A DNA stretch of 64,000 nt from CAWJKP01 sp963843465. GTDB taxonomy: Bacteria > Planctomycetota > Planctomycetia > Pirellulales > Thermoguttaceae. Within the stretch, counting starts at the first letter, position 1; every line of letters starts with the position of its first letter. Positions 8,677-17,696 of the stretch are shown in pieces. The notes below the pieces were generated by a model. It saw only the letters and a list, made by a program, of their open reading frames with translations. It was not told the DNA's origin and did not search any database. A program made the position numbers and the translations under genes. The stretch covers positions 558,001 to 622,000 of the forward strand of contig CAWJKP010000003.1 in the NCBI GenBank assembly GCA_963843465.1, written 5' to 3'.

Positions 8677-11600
8677 ATGCACTACCTGGCGATGGAGTAC
8701 GTCGAGGGCAGCGACCTGGCCAGCATTGTCAAGCAGCGCGGGCCGCTAGCGGTTCCGCAGGCGGTCGAGTGCATCCTCCAGGCGGCCCGCGGACTTCAGT
8801 ATGCCCACAGCAAGGGCATTGTCCACCGCGACATCAAGCCGGGCAATCTGCTCCTGGACAACGAAGGCACGGTCAAGATCCTCGACATGGGCCTGGCCCG
8901 CATCGCCGGGAGCGAGGCGGCCCTGGGCGGGGCGGAACGCCTGACCACCACCGGCCAGGTGATGGGCACCTGCGACTACATGGCCCCCGAGCAATCGCTG
9001 GATACGCACCAGGCCGACGCCCGGGCGGACATCTATTCGCTGGGCTGCACGCTCTACCGGCTCCTGACCGGCAGTCCGCCCTACCAGGGCGAGACGTTCG
9101 CCAAGCTGTTCATGATGCACTTGGAGTCGCCCATCCCGTCGCTGTGCAAGGCCCGGCCCGAAGTGCCCGCAGCCCTGGATGCGGTTTGCCAACGCATGTT
9201 GGCGAAGAAAGCGGAAGACCGCTACCAGTCGATGGCCGAGGTGATTGCCGAGTTGGAGGCCGTATTGGGGGTGTCGTCCGGTCACTCGGCCCCCGTCGCG
9301 CCCCCCGCCTTGCCCGAATCGCCCAGCGAGAGCTTCTCCGGAAAGTGGGACTTTTTGCAGGAAGTTGCGCCACGGGGCACGCTCACCGAGCAGAAGAAGC
9401 CCCCGGCCGCGGAGCGAACGCAGCCGGGCCTCAGCCCCGAGGACGACACGGGCTCGAAGGCGAAGGGAAAAGGGAGCAGCTCCAATTTTCCTGCCGCCCC
9501 AAAGGCGAAGGAGAAAGGGAGCAGCTCCAATTTTCCTGCCGCCCCAAAGGCGAAGGGGAAAGGGAGCAGCTCCAACTTTCCTGCCGCCCCGAAGGGCCCT
9601 TCGCACGAAACGCACCGGTCGCCGTCTCCACTCCTCGGCAAGGTGAAGCGGGCGGTGGGCACGGCTCGGCGCAGGCCGCTGCTGCTGTTGGGCATCGGCG
9701 GCGGCCTGGTCTTGCTCTTGCTGCTGACAGTCGTCCTGACGTTCACCCTCCGCCAGGGGACGCTGGTGGTCCAGCTCGACGAGCGACTGGGCAAGGACGT
9801 ACAAGTGGCCGTCTACCAGGGCGGGGAAAAAGTTCAAGTCGCGGATGCGAAGTCGGGCTGGACGCTCAGCCTCAGCCCCGGCAAGTACGACCTTGCCGTC
9901 GAGGGCAGCGATGATCAGGTCCAACTCGATGCGCACACGATCACGGTCACGCGGGGTGGCCAGGTGAAAGTCAAGGTGACGCTGACGCCGGCACCGCCGG
10001 CCGTCGCGCCTTTCGATGGCAAGCAAGCACGGATGTATCAGGATCGCTGGGCCCGGCAGTTGGGCGTGCCGGTGGGGATCACCAATTCCATCGGCATGAA
10101 GCTGGTGCTCATCCCGCCGGGCGAGTTCATGATGGGCTCGCCCAAGAAACTGATTGAGGCGGAGCCCAACGCACATGGCGGTGGCTGGTACGGGAGTTAT
10201 TTGCCGGGCGAGGGGCCGCGACACCGGGTCCGGATCACCAGGCCGTTCTACTTGGGGATGTACGAGGTGACGCAGGAAGAATACCAACGGGTCGTGGGCA
10301 CCAACCCCAGCGCGTTCTCGGCCACCGGCGAGCACAAGGACGGGGTGGCCGGTCAGGACACGCGGCGGTTTCCGGTGGAGAGTGTTTCCTGGAACGATGC
10401 GGCGGAGTTCTGTGGGAAACTATCGGAGATGCCCGAGGAGAAAGCGGCGGGGCGAAAGTATCGTCTGCCTTCCGAGGCGCAATGGGAATATGCCTGCCGC
10501 GCCGGGAGCGTGGGTCCGTACAGTTTCAGTTCGGGCCGAAGCGGGATTCCCGAGCAGCAAGATCCTTCCGACTACGGTTGGTTTGCGGGCAGCAACGCGA
10601 ACGCGCGGACGCATGAAGTGGGCGGGAAGCGAGCCAACGCTTGGGGATTGTATGATATGCACGGCAACGTTTGGAAGTGGTGCCAGGACTGGTACGACAA
10701 GGACTATTATGCGACCTCGCCTACGGACGACCCGGCGGGACCTCCCGTGGGTTCGTCCCACGTGATCCGCGGCGGTTGTTGGAACGACCCGCCGTGGTTG
10801 TCCCGGTCCGCGTTCCGCCGCCCCATCATGGCTTCGGAGTGGGGTAGCGTCCTGAGCTTCCGCGTCTCGCTGGTCTTGGACATGGCGGCCGGGCGGGCGA
10901 AGATGGGCCCTAGCAGCGACGCCGCATCACCTTCCGGCGGCTCGACGGCCGGCAAGTCGTCGCCTACCGTCGCAGGCCCTGATTCTCGCTCCCCCGCCGG
11001 TCTTCCCGCTGTCGCCAGTCTTGTCGGTCCAAAGCATGGGTCGAAGCCCGATAACCCGCCGCCCTCGGAGCAGCCCAAGTCGCGGGCCAAGGATGAAACC
11101 AAGCCGCACGTTGCACCAGCGACACCGGTCATCGCAAAGCTGCCGGAGCCGAAGCCGAATGAGGTGAAAGCTCCCTTGAAAAAGCGCGCTCCGCCTTCGC
11201 CGGAGGAGCAGAAACGGCTGATCGGCGAGATCGACGAGGTCTACAAGCCCGGCGAGGCCAAGGACCAGGCGGCCAAGGCGGCATTGGCCCGCAAACTGCT
11301 GGTAAGCGGCCGAAAGACCAAGGCCGACCGGGCGGAGCAGTTCGTGCTGTTGCGCCGCGCCGGGGAGATCGCCTGCGAGGCGGGCCAGCCGGACCTGATG
11401 CTGGAGGCCGTGGATGCGATTGCCGCCGCGGGGTTCAATATCCAGCCCATTGCGGTGAAGGCGCGGCTCTGGAAGCGGCTTTGGGAGCAAGCCTCCTCGG
11501 GCGGCGCGCATCAGATTTCGACCGTCAGCGCGTCGTGCGTGAGGTTCCTCGAAGAGGCTGCGGCCAGCGGTGCGGTCGACGAGGCGTCCGAGGTGCTCGA

Positions 11601-11805
11601 TCCGGCCCGCAACGCCGTGGCGGAGTCGAAGAAACGGGTGCTGGGAGCGCTCTGCGCGGCACGGCTGGCGATCGCCCGCGCGCAACCCGGCCGACAAAGC
11701 GGCCTGGGAGAAGAAGGCCGCCGAGGCGCAAGCGGAATTGGAGGAGATCGAGACCGCGGTCGGAGCGCTGGCCGACTGCGCGAAGGACCTCCAACACGCC
11801 GGTAG
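8677..11805 (+). CDS. Ser/Thr protein kinase / FGE protein, middle segment
   Basis: Continues the kinase: HRDIKPGN catalytic loop near 8826, DMGLAR in place of DFG near 8884, MAPEQ near 8980 and the C-lobe to about 9280. A Pro/Ser/Lys-rich linker follows with three 15-residue repeats (KAKGKGSSSNFPAAP type, 9460-9596), a single membrane helix (LLLLGIGGGLVLLLLLTVVL, about 9680-9755) and a small beta-rich PEGA-like part. A first FGE-sulfatase domain covers about 10080-10885 (MKLVLIPPGEFMMGS to LSRSAFRR), then a helical region from 11180. The kinase would be cytoplasmic and the FGE domains outside. In-frame homology probably ends near 11690, where a second frame change occurs. Confidence 0.8.
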   Translation: MHYLAMEYVEGSDLASIVKQRGPLAVPQAVECILQAARGLQYAHSKGIVHRDIKPGNLLLDNEGTVKILDMGLARIAGSEAALGGAERLTTTGQVMGTCDYMAPEQSLDTHQADARADIYSLGCTLYRLLTGSPPYQGETFAKLFMMHLESPIPSLCKARPEVPAALDAVCQRMLAKKAEDRYQSMAEVIAELEAVLGVSSGHSAPVAPPALPESPSESFSGKWDFLQEVAPRGTLTEQKKPPAAERTQPGLSPEDDTGSKAKGKGSSSNFPAAPKAKEKGSSSNFPAAPKAKGKGSSSNFPAAPKGPSHETHRSPSPLLGKVKRAVGTARRRPLLLLGIGGGLVLLLLLTVVLTFTLRQGTLVVQLDERLGKDVQVAVYQGGEKVQVADAKSGWTLSLSPGKYDLAVEGSDDQVQLDAHTITVTRGGQVKVKVTLTPAPPAVAPFDGKQARMYQDRWARQLGVPVGITNSIGMKLVLIPPGEFMMGSPKKLIEAEPNAHGGGWYGSYLPGEGPRHRVRITRPFYLGMYEVTQEEYQRVVGTNPSAFSATGEHKDGVAGQDTRRFPVESVSWNDAAEFCGKLSEMPEEKAAGRKYRLPSEAQWEYACRAGSVGPYSFSSGRSGIPEQQDPSDYGWFAGSNANARTHEVGGKRANAWGLYDMHGNVWKWCQDWYDKDYYATSPTDDPAGPPVGSSHVIRGGCWNDPPWLSRSAFRRPIMASEWGSVLSFRVSLVLDMAAGRAKMGPSSDAASPSGGSTAGKSSPTVAGPDSRSPAGLPAVASLVGPKHGSKPDNPPPSEQPKSRAKDETKPHVAPATPVIAKLPEPKPNEVKAPLKKRAPPSPEEQKRLIGEIDEVYKPGEAKDQAAKAALARKLLVSGRKTKADRAEQFVLLRRAGEIACEAGQPDLMLEAVDAIAAAGFNIQPIAVKARLWKRLWEQASSGGAHQISTVSASCVRFLEEAAASGAVDEASEVLDPARNAVAESKKRVLGALCAARLAIARAQPGRQSGLGEEGRRGASGIGGDRDRGRSAGRLREGPPTRR

Positions 11806-14209
11806 CGACCACGAGGCGTTCCAGGCGGCCCAGCAGCGGCGCAAGACGGCCCCCGGCGACGCGGACGCCTGCCTGGCGGTCGGGCGTTGGTCTTGCTTCT
11901 ACCAGGGCGATTGGGAGGGGGGCCTGAAGCTCTTGGCCGAGGGCAGCGACGACGCCCTGAAAGCATTGGCCGCTGAGGAACTGGCCTCCAAACCCACCAA
12001 GGCCGAAGCGCGGTTGGCGCGGGCCGATGCCTGGTGGGACCTGGCCGAGAAGGCCAAGGGCATGGCCCAAAGCGCCATGCGGCGGCGGGCCGCTCATTGG
12101 TATCAGCAGGCCATGCCGGACCTGGCGCCGGGCCTGGGGAAATCGAGGGTCGAAGAACGTCTTGCCCAGGCGGACGAGGAGCCGCTGCCGGAGGCAGGCG
12201 GCGGCGCCGCCCGCGTCCGTCCACCGTTGGCGGTAGCCCCCTTCAGCGAGAAGACCGCGAAGATCTTCCAGGCCCGTTGGGCCAAGTACCTTTGCGTGCC
12301 CGTGCTCCAGACGAACTCGATCAGCATGAAGCTGGTGCTCATCCCGCCGGGGGAGTTCATGATGGGCTCGCCGAAGGAACTGATCGAGGAGGAGTTGAAG
12401 GCGCATGGCGATGATCCGTGGTACAAGGATCGCCTGAAGTCCGAGTCGCCCCAGCATCGCGTCCGGATCACCCGACCATTTTACTTGGGGATGTACGTGG
12501 TGACGCAGGAGGAATACTGGCGCGTGGTCGGCGTCAACCCGAGCAGGTTCTCGGCAACGGGCCAGGACAAGGACCGGGTAGTCGGTCAGGACACGCGGCG
12601 GTCCCCCGTGGAGAATGTATCGTGGGCTGACGCGTCCGAGTTCTGCCGAAAACTATCGCAGATGCCGGAGGAGAAGGCAGCCGGGCGATCGTATCGTCTG
12701 CCATCGGAGGCGCAGTGGGAGTATGCTTGCCGCGCCGGGAGCACGGGTCGGTTCGGTTTCAGTTCGAGCAGCAGCGGGATTTCCAGGGAGTCTGACGAGA
12801 AGAAGCTGTCGGACTACGGGTGGTTCAACGGCAATTCCGGCAAGATGTCGCACGCCGTGGGCGGCAAGCAGCCCAACGCGTGGGGGCTGTACGATATGCA
12901 CGGGAACGTGTGGCAGTGGTGCCAGGACTGGTGCGACAACGGCTATTATGCGGCGTCGGCTACGGATGATCCGACGGGACCTGCCGAGGGCTCGCTCCGT
13001 GCGCACCGTGGCGGTGCCTGGGACAACTTTGCGGGGTGCTCCCGGTCGGCGTTCCACGTCGGTCAGCCGCCCGGGTTCCGTTGCAACGCTTTGGGCTTCC
13101 GCGTCTCCGTTGTCTTGGCGGACAATGCGGCTGAAGAGTCGATGACAAACGCTGCCGGCGATGCCGCAAAACCTTCCGCTGGACCGCACGCCGAGAAGCC
13201 ATCACCGGCCGTCGCGATCCCTGATCTTCAACCCGTCGTGCGTCTTCCTGCCGTCGGCCGTCTGATCGGCGCCGACGGCAAATGGAAACTTCTGCCCGGC
13301 GCTCCCGGTGCGGCGGTCGCTCCGTTCGACGCCGCCAAAGCCAAGCAGCATCAAGAGGGCTGGGCGAAGCAGTTGGGTGTGCCAATCGAGGTCAACAGCT
13401 CCATCGGCATGAAGCTGGTGCTGATCCCGCCGGGGGAGTTCCTGATGGGCTCGCCCCAGGAACTGATCGAAGCGGAGTGGAACGCGCACCGCGATGACAA
13501 TGGGTACACGGACGAGCTTCCCAACGAGGCACCACAACACCAGGTGCGGATCACACGGCCGTTTTACTTGGGAAGGTACAAGGTGACACAGGAGGAGTAC
13601 CAGCGGGTCGTCGGCGTCAACCCCAGCCAGTTCTCAGCCACGGGCCGATACAAAGACGGGATGGCCGGCCAGGACACGCGGCGGTTTCCGGTGGAGTGCG
13701 TTTCCCGGGACGAAGCGGCGGAGTTCTGCCGAAAGCTATCGCAGATACCGAGCGAGAAGGCGGCGGGGCGAACGTATCGTTTGCCCACCGAGGCGCAGTG
13801 GGAGTATGCTTGCCGCGCCGGCAGCGCGGGCCGGTTCAATTTCAGCTCGGGCCCCGGCAGGACTGCCAAGGATGAGGAGCACGAGGTGCCCGACTACGCG
13901 TGGTTTGGCGGCAATTCGGGCATGAGGCCTCATGCCGTGGGCGGGAAGCGCGCGAGCCCGTGGGGATTGTATGACATGTACGGGAACGTATGCGAGTGGA
14001 GCTGGGACGTTCGCGTCCAAGATGATCATGCGAAGTCGGTGATCGACGATCCGATCGGCCTCCTCGAAGGCAACCAATGCTTGCTGCGTGGCAGTGCCTT
14101 CCAGTGGTCGGCGTGGTCCTGCCGGTCGGCCGTCAGCATGAATATGAAGCGCGGGTGGCGCAACTGCTGGGCCGGCTTCCGCGTCTGCCTGGTTTTACCG
14201 GACAAGTAG
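11570..14209 (+). CDS. Ser/Thr protein kinase / FGE protein, C-terminal segment with two FGE domains
   Basis: From about 11690 this frame carries on the helical repeat region (NPADKAAWEKKAAEAQAE) lost from the preceding segment; the first 120 bases are overlap. It ends with two more FGE-sulfatase domains, about 12295-13110 and 13375-14200, each with the MKLVLIPPGEF start, PVE-(N/C)-VS, LP-(S/T)-EAQWEYACRAG, GLYDM-(H/Y)-GNV and a final SRSA or CRSA segment. The three domains are very alike in DNA, so they arose by duplication. The Cys pair used by true FGE enzymes is not clearly kept in any of them, so a binding or sensory role is as likely as catalysis. The TAG stop is the first bases of the flanking transposase-linked repeat. 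Confidence 0.8.
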   Translation: MRSTRRPRCSIRPATPWRSRRNGCWERSARHGWRSPARNPADKAAWEKKAAEAQAELEEIETAVGALADCAKDLQHAGSDHEAFQAAQQRRKTAPGDADACLAVGRWSCFYQGDWEGGLKLLAEGSDDALKALAAEELASKPTKAEARLARADAWWDLAEKAKGMAQSAMRRRAAHWYQQAMPDLAPGLGKSRVEERLAQADEEPLPEAGGGAARVRPPLAVAPFSEKTAKIFQARWAKYLCVPVLQTNSISMKLVLIPPGEFMMGSPKELIEEELKAHGDDPWYKDRLKSESPQHRVRITRPFYLGMYVVTQEEYWRVVGVNPSRFSATGQDKDRVVGQDTRRSPVENVSWADASEFCRKLSQMPEEKAAGRSYRLPSEAQWEYACRAGSTGRFGFSSSSSGISRESDEKKLSDYGWFNGNSGKMSHAVGGKQPNAWGLYDMHGNVWQWCQDWCDNGYYAASATDDPTGPAEGSLRAHRGGAWDNFAGCSRSAFHVGQPPGFRCNALGFRVSVVLADNAAEESMTNAAGDAAKPSAGPHAEKPSPAVAIPDLQPVVRLPAVGRLIGADGKWKLLPGAPGAAVAPFDAAKAKQHQEGWAKQLGVPIEVNSSIGMKLVLIPPGEFLMGSPQELIEAEWNAHRDDNGYTDELPNEAPQHQVRITRPFYLGRYKVTQEEYQRVVGVNPSQFSATGRYKDGMAGQDTRRFPVECVSRDEAAEFCRKLSQIPSEKAAGRTYRLPTEAQWEYACRAGSAGRFNFSSGPGRTAKDEEHEVPDYAWFGGNSGMRPHAVGGKRASPWGLYDMYGNVCEWSWDVRVQDDHAKSVIDDPIGLLEGNQCLLRGSAFQWSAWSCRSAVSMNMKRGWRNCWAGFRVCLVLPDK

Positions 14210-14346
14210 CAGGCACACTCCGTGTGCCGTCCGCTCCGGGCGTGCTACGCCGTCCGATCGCCGCCTCGTCAGAGACTCGCTACGCTGGACATGAGGCTGG
14301 GCGGACGGCACACGGAGTGTGCCTGCTACTTTTTGTGCCTGCTACT
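14206..14346. repeat. REP-type inverted repeat left of the transposase
   Basis: GTAGCAGGCACACTCCGTGT at the left and its inverted form at the right flank about 70 bases (CTCCGGGCGTGCTACGCC onward). The same 125-base unit is repeated almost exactly at 15076-15211. It begins on the stop codon of the kinase/FGE gene. Confidence 0.85.
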
Positions 14347-14359
14347 TTGGGAGGGGACG

Positions 14360-15010
14360 ATGGTCTTTGAGTTGTTCGATCCGAAGGGGGAGACGACCAT
14401 TCGCCAAGGCAGCAACCTACCGCACTGGAACCAGGCGGGAGTTACCTACTTCGTTACCTTTCGCACCGAAGATTCCATACCGGCGGCCACGGCGCGGGTC
14501 TGGCATCAGCGTCGCGAGGATTGGCTGCTGCGGCACGGCGTCGCGATCGGCCAAGCGAACTGGGAGGATGCCTTCGCCCGGCTTCCGCGCGATGACCAGC
14601 GGCAGTATCACGAGACCTTCTCCCGAGAGTATCTCGCCGCTCTGGACCGCGGCTGGGGGGCGTGTTTATTGCGGGACGGCGCACTGGCGAACCTCGTGGC
14701 CGAGAGCCTGCTCCATTTCGACGGGTCTCGTTACCGGATGGGCGACTTCGTTGTAATGCCCAATCACGTACACTTGCTCGTCTGCCTGTTGGGCGAAACG
14801 GAGATCGAGGCCGTGTGCCGCTCTTGGAAAAGATATGCGGCGACGAGGATCAATCAGCGATCCGGCCGCAGGGGACGGTTTTGGCAGGAGGAAAGCTTCG
14901 ACCACCTGGTGCGAACTCCGGAGCAGTTCGATGCGACCCGCCGCTATATCGCTGCGAACGCTCAGGATGCCCATCTCCAACCCGGCGAATATTTACACCA
15001 CCAAAGGTAG
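14360..15010 (+). CDS. REP-associated tyrosine transposase (RAYT, Y1/IS200-like)
   Basis: 216 residues. Carries the HUH metal-binding motif in MPNHVHLLV and, near the C-terminus, FDATRRYIAANAQDA, where the catalytic tyrosine is expected. Opening with HWNQAGVTYFVTFRT and including FDHLVRT is typical of RAYT proteins. A GGAGGGGA site precedes the ATG. It is enclosed by copies of one palindromic repeat on both sides (14206-14346 and 15007-15231), the usual layout for this class, in which the enzyme cuts and spreads the repeats and is not itself an insertion sequence with its own ends. It looks intact. Confidence 0.9.
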   Translation: MVFELFDPKGETTIRQGSNLPHWNQAGVTYFVTFRTEDSIPAATARVWHQRREDWLLRHGVAIGQANWEDAFARLPRDDQRQYHETFSREYLAALDRGWGACLLRDGALANLVAESLLHFDGSRYRMGDFVVMPNHVHLLVCLLGETEIEAVCRSWKRYAATRINQRSGRRGRFWQEESFDHLVRTPEQFDATRRYIAANAQDAHLQPGEYLHHQR

Positions 15011-15231
15011 CAACCACACTCCGTGTGCCGTCCGCTCGAGGTAGCAGGCACACTCCGTGTGCCGTCCGCTCGAGGTAGCAGGCACACTCCGTGTGCCGTC
15101 CGCTCCGGGCGTGCTACGCCGTCCGATCGCCGCCTCGTCAGAGACTTGCTACGCTGGACATGAGGCTGGGCGGACGGCACACGGAGTGTGCCTGCTACTT
15201 TGTGTGCCTGCTACTTTTTGTGCCTGCTACT
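15007..15231. repeat. REP-type repeats right of the transposase (multiple copies)
   Basis: Starts with three short direct copies of GTAGCA..CACACTCCGTGTGCCGTCCGCTC (15007, 15041, 15075) and then a complete unit matching the left repeat, ending with three copies of GTGCCTGCTACTTT-like sequence. A lone relative, GTAGTAGGCACACGGCGTGT, is at 56658-56686. Confidence 0.85.
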
Positions 15232-15250
15232 GATAGGGAACCAACGTGCC

Positions 15251-16072
15251 ATGAAAGCTCTATGCTCGGCGAGGGATCTGCGATGGTGGCTGGCCGTCGC
15301 GGCGGCAATTGTCGCCGGGGGTCTCGCCCGGGTCGGGCCGGCGTGGGCCGCGGAGTCGGAGAAAACCGTGCTCATCTTCGCCGCCGCCAGCACGGGCGGT
15401 GCGCTGGATGAAATCAAGGACCGCTACACGCGGCAGTCCGGCACGCGGATCGTCGCCAGCTACGCCGCCACCTCGGCCCTGGTGCGGCAGGTGGAGAATG
15501 GGGCGGACGCCCAACTGCTGCTGTCCGCCAACACGAAGTGGGCCGACTACCTGGAAGCCAAGGGACTGGTCGCCCGGCGGAGAAACCTGCTGGGGAACCG
15601 GCTGGTGCTGGTGGTTCCTCGAAACTCGAAACTCGCCGTTAGCAAGCTGGAAGATCTCCTTCAGGCCGACGTCGCGCACCTCGTCCTGGGCGATCCCGAG
15701 GCGGTGCCGGCGGGGATCTATGCCAAGAAGGCCCTGCTGAAGCGGGGGCTCTGGGACCGTTTGAAGTCGAAGATCGTCGCGGCCGACGACGTTGAGCACG
15801 CGCTGAGCTTCGTGGAGACGGGCGCGGCTGAAGCCGGGATCGTCTACGCCACCGACGCGGCCGCCTCGGCCAAAGTCAAGGTGGCCGCGGCGATCGGTCC
15901 CGAGTTGACCGGCCCGATCGCTTATCCGCTGTTGCTGCTGAAAAAGGGCGCCGCCAGTCCCGACGCGTCCGCCTTCTACGGTTACCTCGGCTCGGCGGCG
16001 GCGGCAGAAGTGTTCCGCAAGCACGGATTCGAGATCTTGCCGCAGAAACGGCAGTCGAAAGGCAGCCGTTAA
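15251..16072 (+). CDS. modA: Molybdate ABC transporter substrate-binding protein ModA
   Basis: 273 residues with a signal peptide (LAVAAAIVAGGLARVGPAWA, cleaved before AAES). The mature part follows ModA: FAAASTGGALDEIKDRY, ATSALVRQVENGADAQLLLS, LVLGDPEAVPAGIYAKKAL and the C-terminal AYPLLLLKKG. It would bind molybdate or tungstate outside the membrane for an ABC permease. No modB or modC lies nearby, so partners must be elsewhere or the gene has been separated from them. It lies directly behind the transposase repeats; the ATG at 15251 follows a weak ribosome site. Confidence 0.88.
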   Translation: MKALCSARDLRWWLAVAAAIVAGGLARVGPAWAAESEKTVLIFAAASTGGALDEIKDRYTRQSGTRIVASYAATSALVRQVENGADAQLLLSANTKWADYLEAKGLVARRRNLLGNRLVLVVPRNSKLAVSKLEDLLQADVAHLVLGDPEAVPAGIYAKKALLKRGLWDRLKSKIVAADDVEHALSFVETGAAEAGIVYATDAAASAKVKVAAAIGPELTGPIAYPLLLLKKGAASPDASAFYGYLGSAAAAEVFRKHGFEILPQKRQSKGSR

Positions 16073-16163
16073 CGAGTAGACGCAGGGTGAGCTTTGGCCC
16101 GGATTATTCATGGCCATGGGGAAGCCGGTGGGGCTGCGGCCGCCAAGGCAGCCTTGACCCACC

Positions 16164-17375
16164 CTACCCTCCCTGGACGACTGCCTGCCGCTTCTCCCCA
16201 TACCCGTACTTCTCGATGTACGCGTTCCACCGGCGGCTGATCTCGGCGCGCAGGGCGGGGGGCATCTCGAAACGGTTCTTCCGGTAGTCCTTCTGCCCGG
16301 CGACATAATCCTCCAGGACCGGCCGCAGCTCGTCGAAGCCGCCCAGGTCGAGCTCGTCGTAGATCCGCCGCATCTGCCCCACAGGGTCCGCCACGAGCTG
16401 CTCGTAGCTCACCTCGGCGAATTGTTTCGCGGGGATCAAGGGCCGGTCGCGCTCGAAGGCCGCGTACATGCGGTTGAAGGTCTCGAAGACATAATCCTCC
16501 AGCCCCTCGAAGCGCGGCTTTTGCAGGCACTGGTCGGCGTAGAGCCGCTTCCAGAGATTGATCGTCGAGGGAAAGATGGCCCAGGGGTCGCGGTAGATGT
16601 GTAGGAACCGCGCTTGGGGAAACATCTCCAGCAAGACCCGAATCCGTCCCGTGTGCGGCGGCGATTTGAGCACGATCCGCTGGGGATTCCTCGCCGAAAG
16701 CGTCTTGAGAAACCAGAGCAGCTTCTGCTTCCACCGTTGGAGCTCCTCGGGCGGAATCCCCTGCATGTCGATGTACTCGCCGCACTGGGGCGTGTTGGTC
16801 AAGGCGCAGGTGAGGTAGGGCGAGGGAAGACCCAGGTTGCACAGCGCGAACTCGTCCTCCTGCGGACGGTCCCAGCCGGCGGCCATGTTGTCCATCGGCC
16901 GCAGGGCCGGCAACAGGGCCGAGAGCAAAGGCGCAAACAGCGGCCGGCTCAGCAGGTGATGCTGGGGCGCGAAGCAGGCGTAGGTGTCGGCGAAGGTGTG
17001 CCGTCGGTCCAACACCAGGTACTCGTGCAGCATCGTCGTGCCGGACCGCCAGTGGCCGACGATGAAGATCGGCTGCTGGGTGATCTGCGTGCGGGCGATC
17101 TTCCGCCCATAGAACAGGGTCTGGAGCAGGCCCAGGCTGGAGTTCAGTGCGCTGATGGGGAAGATCAGGACCGACATGCCGATTCGCAAGGGTGAGATCC
17201 GCAGCCGGGCCCTCGCCAAGAGCTTGAGCCAGGCCGGGAAGCTCATCCCATCCCAGAATCGTGGGATCCACCACCGGTCCTGGTATCCGCCGGTGCTCGT
17301 TCTTGGTGACTCGACCGGCTTGTTGGCCGGCGGAGTGCCCCCTTGTCCGGCCGGGTCCGACTTTTCCGCCGTCAT
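16164..17375 (-). CDS. Sulfotransferase family protein
   Basis: About 403 residues, soluble. The two PAPS-binding elements are visible: the 5-prime phosphosulfate loop IVGHWRSGTTMLHEY near residue 107 and the 3-prime phosphate element HIYRDPWAIFPST near residue 265. Between them are the LKSPPHTGR strand and histidine-rich segments as in bacterial Sulfotransfer_3 proteins. It should move a sulfonate from PAPS to an unknown acceptor. The start at MTAEKSD is preferred because GGGAG sits five bases upstream; a start at 17387 is four residues longer. Confidence 0.88.
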   Translation of the reverse strand: MTAEKSDPAGQGGTPPANKPVESPRTSTGGYQDRWWIPRFWDGMSFPAWLKLLARARLRISPLRIGMSVLIFPISALNSSLGLLQTLFYGRKIARTQITQQPIFIVGHWRSGTTMLHEYLVLDRRHTFADTYACFAPQHHLLSRPLFAPLLSALLPALRPMDNMAAGWDRPQEDEFALCNLGLPSPYLTCALTNTPQCGEYIDMQGIPPEELQRWKQKLLWFLKTLSARNPQRIVLKSPPHTGRIRVLLEMFPQARFLHIYRDPWAIFPSTINLWKRLYADQCLQKPRFEGLEDYVFETFNRMYAAFERDRPLIPAKQFAEVSYEQLVADPVGQMRRIYDELDLGGFDELRPVLEDYVAGQKDYRKNRFEMPPALRAEISRRWNAYIEKYGYGEKRQAVVQGG

Positions 17376-17416
17376 GGTGCTCCCCATTCTCGCTGGCGTT
17401 CAGTGGCCAGTCGTGG

Positions 17417-17654
17417 AAGGATGGAGGATAAGAGATAAGGGATAAGGGATGAGGGATAAGCGATGCAGGGACGCGCGTTCTCGCATTCATCCTTCATAAT
17501 GGTTATCTGCTTGACGCAATTTCGTCGCATAGCAACGGTTGAAAACAAGCCGCGCCCCCTCGGGCAAGCCGGCCATTTTTCATCCCTTGTCTCTTATCTC
17601 TTATCCCTTATCCCTTATCTCTTATCTCTTATCTCTTATCCCCCATCCCTCATC
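17417..17654. repeat. Inverted pair of 7-base repeat arrays (GGGATAA type)
   Basis: About seven units of GGGATAA/GAGATAA/GGGATGA at 17417-17464 and ten units of the inverted type (TTATCCC/TTATCTC) at 17580-17654, around about 115 bases of unrelated sequence. No gene between 17376 and 17696. Confidence 0.85.
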
Positions 17655-17696
17655 GTTGGCTAACCTTCCTATCCTACTAATTCCTCGCTGCCGTCG

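Noticed and set aside
17580..17654. TTATCCC repeats as telomere-like sequence
   Set aside because: Internal, short, inverted-paired, and one of several 7-base unit types; nothing suggests a chromosome end.
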